Made by a program: the position numbers and the translations under genes
Shown: positions 58,401 through 64,000 of the stretch, in pieces
Layout of the letters: every line of letters begins with the position of its first letter
Position numbering within the stretch: the first letter of the stretch is position 1
NCBI GenBank assembly: GCA_963669155.1
Contig: OZ022595.1
Span: 19,987,171 to 20,051,170, forward strand
DNA from: Arbacia lixula
Lineage: Eukaryota; Echinodermata; Echinoidea; Arbacioida; Arbaciidae
Reading direction: 5' to 3'
Length of the DNA: 64,000 nt
Notes under the pieces: model-generated
What the model was told of the DNA's origin: nothing
Database searches by the model: none
The model's input: the letters and a program-made list of their open reading frames with translations, nothing else

Positions 58401-61400
58401 GTAAATTCTCCACCCCGCTATTTATCCGTAAGAGATGCCCAAAAGGCCCAATATAATTTATCTTTCAATTCTTTTAGTCATGTCTGTTCTCAGTTCTGAT
58501 CAATGATGCACATTAATTCGACAGGTGTTGCGCCCTCTAGCAGTCATGCACAGACAGGACGTAACAATCACGACAGTTCGGATTTGTATTGATGGTATAA
58601 TGGCATGTATTTTGAAGGGGATCGTCATTTTTACTTAGGAAAATATCTGTGGTCGCGCTAGTCTGATAAATGATGTTAAACGGTGTTAGATCGACACGAT
58701 GTGGACGTGGACTTGTTCGTTTTAAGATCGACGGGAACACCACACCCTTGTCCACTCAAAATTTCACATGCTGAGATAGATTAATCGCAGCGTGTGACAA
58801 ACGTCCGTGAATACTTTCACGGAGTTCATTGTCTATAATCGTCATAAACCTTTACATTTTTCCACTTGCGCGTCTAATATTATTCAAATAAATACTATTG
58901 TAATAGCATGTTTACTTCTCAATTATCTTGAAAATCAAAATCCGTTATCTCACGTCGGTAGTAGTTATATTGAAATATCATAACAAAGTTAAGTTCTCAT
59001 CTTTATTTTTTTATAAAATAAGCAGTACTCACAATTTCTACATCTGCTTGCTATCATAAATAAACAATCGAACCAACATTCGTGTCATCTCCAAATCGTC
59101 AGGCCGGGTTTTTCCTTCAAAATTCACTCAGTTTTTATCACAAACGTTCGTTTCCTGAATAATTTTCACTTAAAACGGCCAGGGATGTGATTTCATCGCC
59201 TAAATTTGTCATCAGCGTGTCGGTACCTGAATCAAGTGTAATAACATCTCCACTTTAAAATCGAAATCCGTCGTTTTTTTTTTTTTTTATCTATCGTTCC
59301 TCATTACTAGTCTGTTTATAACAACAAAATACTAATCTGTTCTATGTAAATGATAGTGCTTTAAATTTCTGCACCTGTTGTTATCATAAACATTTGAAAT
59401 ATCCGATGTAATGGACCAACTATATGTCTTTAAACGAATTTGTAAAAATTAAATCATATGAACACTGAATATGAGTAATAGGTAGGCCTAAACTTGAAAA
59501 AAACGAGTTACATGCGAAGCTTTCGATTATATAACGCGCTGCACTGAACTATTGCACAATGAAAACCATAGAAACAGGATAACAGCTCAATATCTCAGTG
59601 ATTATAATGGTTTCCTTACTCAATCACTCTCATCTTCCAAATATACAGACAGTGAGTGCCTGGCATAGATTGAATAATAATCACTATATCTACTGGCACC
59701 GCATGTTTCGATTACACGTCATAGGGAAGCCCTTTTACAGAAGTCCTGAAACTCATGATTATCAGTTTTGACATAACGTCAACATGTAACCGTGTACTCT
59801 GAGCGACGTTACTAACATGTGCTTGAATTGATTTTTGATAAAGACAATGGAATAACTACTACCACGGTCTTGTACATGCTGGCCGCTTTCTAACCATAAT
59901 TCACATTTTTTGCGATTTGCTTTTTGAGTTCATTTGAGTTGCACAAAGGCAGCTTTTGGGTTTGCGATGAAGCTCAACAACCTGGTTGCACCCTTCGATT
60001 TCCTAGTTTGTTTTTAAGAATATCCTTGCTCTTACCAGTGAAATTTGTGACTAAGACAGGAGAATATGGTCATATAACCCCGAAAGGAAGATATCCGATC
60101 AATAATTGTTTTCTAAGTAGCCGTCTCATGTGTTTCTTCTTCTCAAAACACTCCTCGAAAAAAGATATTTTCACACAGTCCTCTTGGCATCTTTCCAGGT
60201 CAATTTAGCCTTTTAACAAGGCCTATCGCTTTTCATAATTGCTAATATATCAATTGATTAATCGAAATGATTATAAAATGTTATTTGAATGTTTCCATGG
60301 CGAAAGTGTATTTATATTATTTATAGCTAATACTAGAACTTAATGTAACATCGTGTGGCGGTATTCTTTTAGGATAATTACCCACATGGGGTGAAGAAAG
60401 GAAGGAAAGAGTGAAAAGGGGGAAAGACAGATGGAAATTCTAATATCCAGAAAGAATACATCCACATGGTTTTACCGAAAGTTGTACTATTTTCTAATTG
60501 GTATCCATTTTCATGATTGTAATGTTTGTACTTGTTTGCCATTTTAGGTTAAGGTTTGTAATAATAACCAGTTGTCCAATAATTACGTGACGGAAAATGA
60601 TATCGATGATCTTCTAGCTTCGGCTCTATATTACATCGTAATACAACACCAAAACCGCTCTATAGGTCAGTCACTAATCACCAACGATTATGTGGAGATA
60701 GGCAGGTGGCCTTGTTCAAAGATAGGTCGAAGTTGCCTTCCGCTCATTGTTCTCGAATGTCCATTGTCAAATTAAACTCGCATGAATCGATAGAAAAATG
60801 AGGGGGGGGGGCACCCCTACCGACATTTTCTGATCTAAACAATTGTGTTTATACACCTGGGCCGTCTTGCACTAAAAGTTACCATTAATCGTAAGTCCCC
60901 AAGTTAAACGCAACTCCTTAAAATCTAAACACAAAATGCGCGATAAATAACGCAAGTATATAGCGTTTAATCATAACGATGTACAGATGAGCAAAACAGT
61001 TTTGTGGAGTGGCGATGGGCCCGGGAGAAGGGGTATAGAGTTGAGGTTGTGGAGGAAGTTTGAAGACAAGATTTAAAACCCCTCTTGGTCCCAAGATACA
61101 GCCCATTGACTTACTATGCAGTGTATACTGATAGGGTTGATTGAGCTATAATGACATTCCACTCTGTTAACTCATTGTGGCCCCTCTATGGGCTGTTTGT
61201 GCATTACTTCTGAAAAAAATGCATCAATGGCCGGATACAGAGTGAAAACAACTACTCCACTAAACCCTCTCAGTCCTATAGGTGATAAACGGTGTTGTAA
61301 TTGACATAAAACTTTGATTGGCTGGTAAAGAGGGGAAAGGTCCGTTCACACTGAAGCGGTACCGCTGCCGCTTGCGCCTTCATCTGACGCCAGGAGTTTG

Positions 61401-61920
61401 CCGCCACTACACAACAAGAAAAGGGATTCTTGTAATAAGTTGTACATCTCAAGGCGGGTCATTCTCAGGTGGTATTCCGAAAACGAATCTTAGGGAATCT
61501 TAGGGAAAATGTAACTGTATCTCAGGGAGTTAGGAAAAGAAATTCTCTTTTGGTATTTCGAAAAACCAATTTAAGATAGAAGATAAAATGTTATTTGAAT
61601 TAGCTAGAGATAAGATTTCCTATTTTAATGAGCCTTGAGATATTTTTTCCCCTAAGTCCCTGAGATACAACAATATTTTTCCTAAAATCGTTTTCGGAAT
61701 ACAGTACCACGAAAAGAAAAAAACGAAAATAAAGCCAGCGAGTGACCCAAGAAATGTGTCAGCACGTCAAGCGGTGGTGTTTACGCTTCCGTGTAAACGC
61801 ACTGTTGTATAGACAGCCAGTAGTTCCTCAGCTTTCAAAACATAACCACAGCTGCCTGCTATCGCTTCCTCATAACGTATTTTGGAAGTCAACGAGGTAG
61901 CAGTGTTTTGAGCCATCACG
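58401..61920. other. Intergenic region upstream of the ependymin-related gene
   Basis: No gene is recognised. About 60860-60905 carries a solitary 'aagttaccattaatcgtaag' end of the MITE family. The last few hundred bases must hold the promoter of the gene at 61921, but no TATA box is convincing. Confidence 0.45.
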
Positions 61921-64000
61921 ATGTCGTGTGCAAACGTGGTGTTTATCGGAATCTTGCTTTGCCTCTGCGCCGAAGCTTTGGCTTACGAGAGGCCCTTTCG
62001 ATTTAGTGATCATGGTGTTGGGTACCGCAACCCTTTCGGCAACCCTTTCCGCGATCACCCTAATAACCGATGGGCGAGGCCCGGCTCGAATCGTGTCGAG
62101 CAGTGGCTGCCGGCTGTGCCGACTCCTCTGGATAGATTGGAAACCGAACCGTCTGCTGTGGGCGTGCTGGACGGGCCTGGTCACGAGGGCGCGAACCCGT
62201 GTCAGACCACGCCCCAGTGGGAGGGGAGTGCTAGCGAGTGGGACCACATCCAGGGCGTCAACAACCGCTACAACATCTCATTCGATGGGAACGGCCGCAG
62301 GAAGAGGATCATGGAGGACAAACACGCCCAGCTCCCGGGGAAGAGGTAGGCTATTATTAACCATCTTGGTACCAAGGAATCAAGAGAATATTGGTTTCTA
62401 ATACAGTAAATGAACCCATGGTAGTGAGAGGGTTAACCATCTTGGTACCAAGGCGTGAAGAAACCATTGATTGATAAGACAGTGAATGAGCCCATGGTAG
62501 TGAGAGGTGAATTTATGAGGTGAAGAAAGGACAAGAAAGAGTGAGATGAGGAGATTTTTCTTCATATTTATAACACTGTCACAAGACTGTTTAAATGGGA
62601 AATAAGTTAGATGATTATAGAAGTAGAAGGAGAGGTGGTGATGAGAATTATAAACTAGTCAGAAAAAAAAAGGAGGGATGCAAAGTATGGTAAAAATAAT
62701 AAGTTTTGCAACTTAAATCAACTTTCACAGTCAGAAAGAGAGAGAGAGGACATTAGTGTCGATGTTTCGGGCAGTGTGCTCTGTCCGTCAACCGGAGAAT
62801 CACTCAAGAAACTGTTGGGCGCTCCGAAGGGGATCCGGAGTTACCCGAAAGTAACTTTGAAAGAAAACATACAATATGGTATAAAAAAACCCATCATCCT
62901 GTCGATTAAACGAGTATGACAGGATTGACCATTAATCATAAGTAGAAACCAACACACCATTGTTATTACTGATGGATGCGTGACAAGTTGTCAGTTAATC
63001 AATTATCAGTTAATTTATCATCATTATCAATTTTCTCTTTAAAACAATTCACAGTCCAGTGCGAGGTCAATACATCTATTACACAACTGTCAGCAATATT
63101 GTCTACAATGCCTTTGGTCTTTTAGCCTGGCATTCATGGTGTTGGACATCTTCTAATACAAACTGACCATTAAGTCTTGTACTTCTAAGACTAGTCACTG
63201 TATCATTCTCATCTTCTTTTCTCTCAGTCCGTCGAACTGGAGATGACAATTAGAATGTTTGGTCTACTTCATCCAGACCCGTTTATTAGATCGTTTGGAA
63301 TAAAATGCCCTACAGCCTGGAAGCCAGGCTGATAGTCGGAAATGCTTGCAAGGAGAGGAGGAAGGAACACGACTTCCTTCTCAAAACCAAATTAATACTG
63401 ACAATATTGATGTACTAGTAAATGAAAGGTTGGATTCAAATCAAGTGTCCTAAACCGGTTAGAGAAGGCCCTAGGCTCTCAACCACCGAGAGTTTGCATG
63501 GGGTCTAGCTAAGGACAAGTATATACAGCACCCTTCCTCCTCCTAGTCCTTCTCCTCAATTAAATTCAATGCAATTCGATTCAATTCAATTTTGGTTTAT
63601 TGATAAAAAGCATACTGTACTGAAAAAGAAAGTCCGGAGACTTATAACATTCAGTTAACAATAATGTACATAACAGGTAACAACTAAAAAAAAACAAATT
63701 AACATTATTGTAACAGATTAGATTAACAGACTAATAGACTAGCACATAATAATGGTTTGAATTTATCAAACAGGTAAAAAGGGGGGATCGCGGGATACTC
63801 CCCCTCCTTCTCCTCGTCCTCCTCGATCGTCCTCCCCCCCCCCCCCACCCCTCCCCCTCTTCCTCCTCCTCGTACGTCTTATCCATATTCTATTTTATTT
63901 CTCTTCACACTACTCAGGATCTATGAGTACATCATGCTTTACGATGAAGGGATCCAGTACGTGATCAACCACAACTACAACACGTGCACGGTTGAGAAGC
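61921..64000 (+). CDS. Ependymin-related secreted protein, exons 1-2 (3' end beyond window)
   Basis: Exon 1 is 61921-62345 (donor GTAGGC) and exon 2 begins at 63918 (acceptor CACTACTCAG). Joining them keeps frame (AG|G = Arg). The ATG at 61921 opens a signal peptide (hydrophobic VVFIGILLCLCAEALA, cleavage likely before YERPF). After a variable N-terminal stretch comes CQTTPQWEG, then YNISFDGNGRRKRIMED and, across the intron, IYEYIMLYDEGIQYVI with a TCTVEK cysteine. This is the start of the ependymin domain (P-x-W-x-G ... R-R-x-R ... Y-x-x-G-x-x-Y-x-I). Such proteins are secreted, often glycosylated lectin/lipid-binding-like proteins, and the family is expanded in echinoderms and molluscs. Function of this member is unknown. 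Confidence 0.88.
62357..62508. repeat. 76-bp tandem duplication
   Basis: Two copies of a unit starting 'ttaaccatcttggtaccaag' and ending 'cccatggtagtgagag' lie just inside intron 1 of the ependymin-related gene. Confidence 0.92.
62509..63565. other. Intron 1 of the ependymin-related gene
   Basis: Non-coding. No clear repeat or RNA is recognised in this part. Confidence 0.5.
63566..63640 (-). mobile_element. LINE/SINE 3' end with (GAATT)n tail, minus orientation
   Basis: 'aattcgattcaattcaattt' followed by 'tggtttattgataaaaagca' is the reverse complement of a pentanucleotide-tailed 3' end like that at 23806-23822. Confidence 0.5.
63780..63872. repeat. C/CT-rich low-complexity tract
   Basis: The tract is CTCCTC- and C-rich with a C-run at about 63835-63847. 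It lies about 45 bp upstream of exon 2 of the ependymin-related gene. Confidence 0.85.

Overview
The window looks like nuclear DNA of a marine invertebrate deuterostome, most likely an echinoderm, although the species cannot be fixed from sequence alone. The grounds are intron-rich genes with canonical GT-AG introns, an AT-rich background, many short foldback/MITE-like repeats, a Penelope-like retroelement with a GIY-YIG domain, TTAGGG-type telomeric repeats inside an intron, and a secreted ependymin-related gene. Nothing is prokaryotic: there are no operons and no ribosome binding sites.

Layout. (1) 26-1549 (+): 3'-terminal coding exon of an unrecognised protein with a recent 222-bp internal duplication and three class II SH3-ligand motifs, each followed by a K-I-x-H-x-Y-F-K motif. 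(2) 1.8-7.3 kb: dispersed repeats, a LINE reverse-transcriptase remnant, a decamer-based foldback and a ~540-bp transposon-like element. (3) 7301-10180: a frameshifted Penelope-like element bounded by 70-bp direct repeats, with a hammerhead-ribozyme-like motif near its 3' end. (4) 13937-18770 (-): a four-exon monocarboxylate-transporter (SLC16) gene of 517 codons. Its polyproline N-terminus is encoded by a trinucleotide microsatellite, and its last exon is short and easily missed. (5) 19.5-25.6 kb: a ~700-bp foldback, a tRNA-like sequence, MITEs and a LINE/SINE tail. (6) 25692-32286 (-): a five-exon BED-finger/hAT-transposase-derived gene (644 aa) whose expected catalytic positions appear lost, so a probable domesticated transposase. 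One intron holds a 157-bp satellite array carrying repeated nuclear-receptor-like half-sites. (7) 38165-56130 (-): complete CDC27/APC3, 20 exons, 841 aa, all phases consistent. Its introns hold several MITEs, a LINE remnant, a partial copy of one of its own exons, an interstitial telomeric repeat and a perfect-looking long hairpin. (8) 61921-64000 (+): the first two exons of a secreted ependymin-related protein, running off the right edge.

The genes are functionally unrelated (transport, cell cycle, secreted glycoprotein, domesticated transposase), as expected for ordinary animal gene order. CDC27 and the ependymin-related gene are divergent, and the MCT, hAT-derived and CDC27 genes all read leftward. 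Exon models were built by hand from splice signals, frame closure and family resemblance. The summed CDS lengths of the MCT, hAT-derived and CDC27 models are all exact multiples of three.
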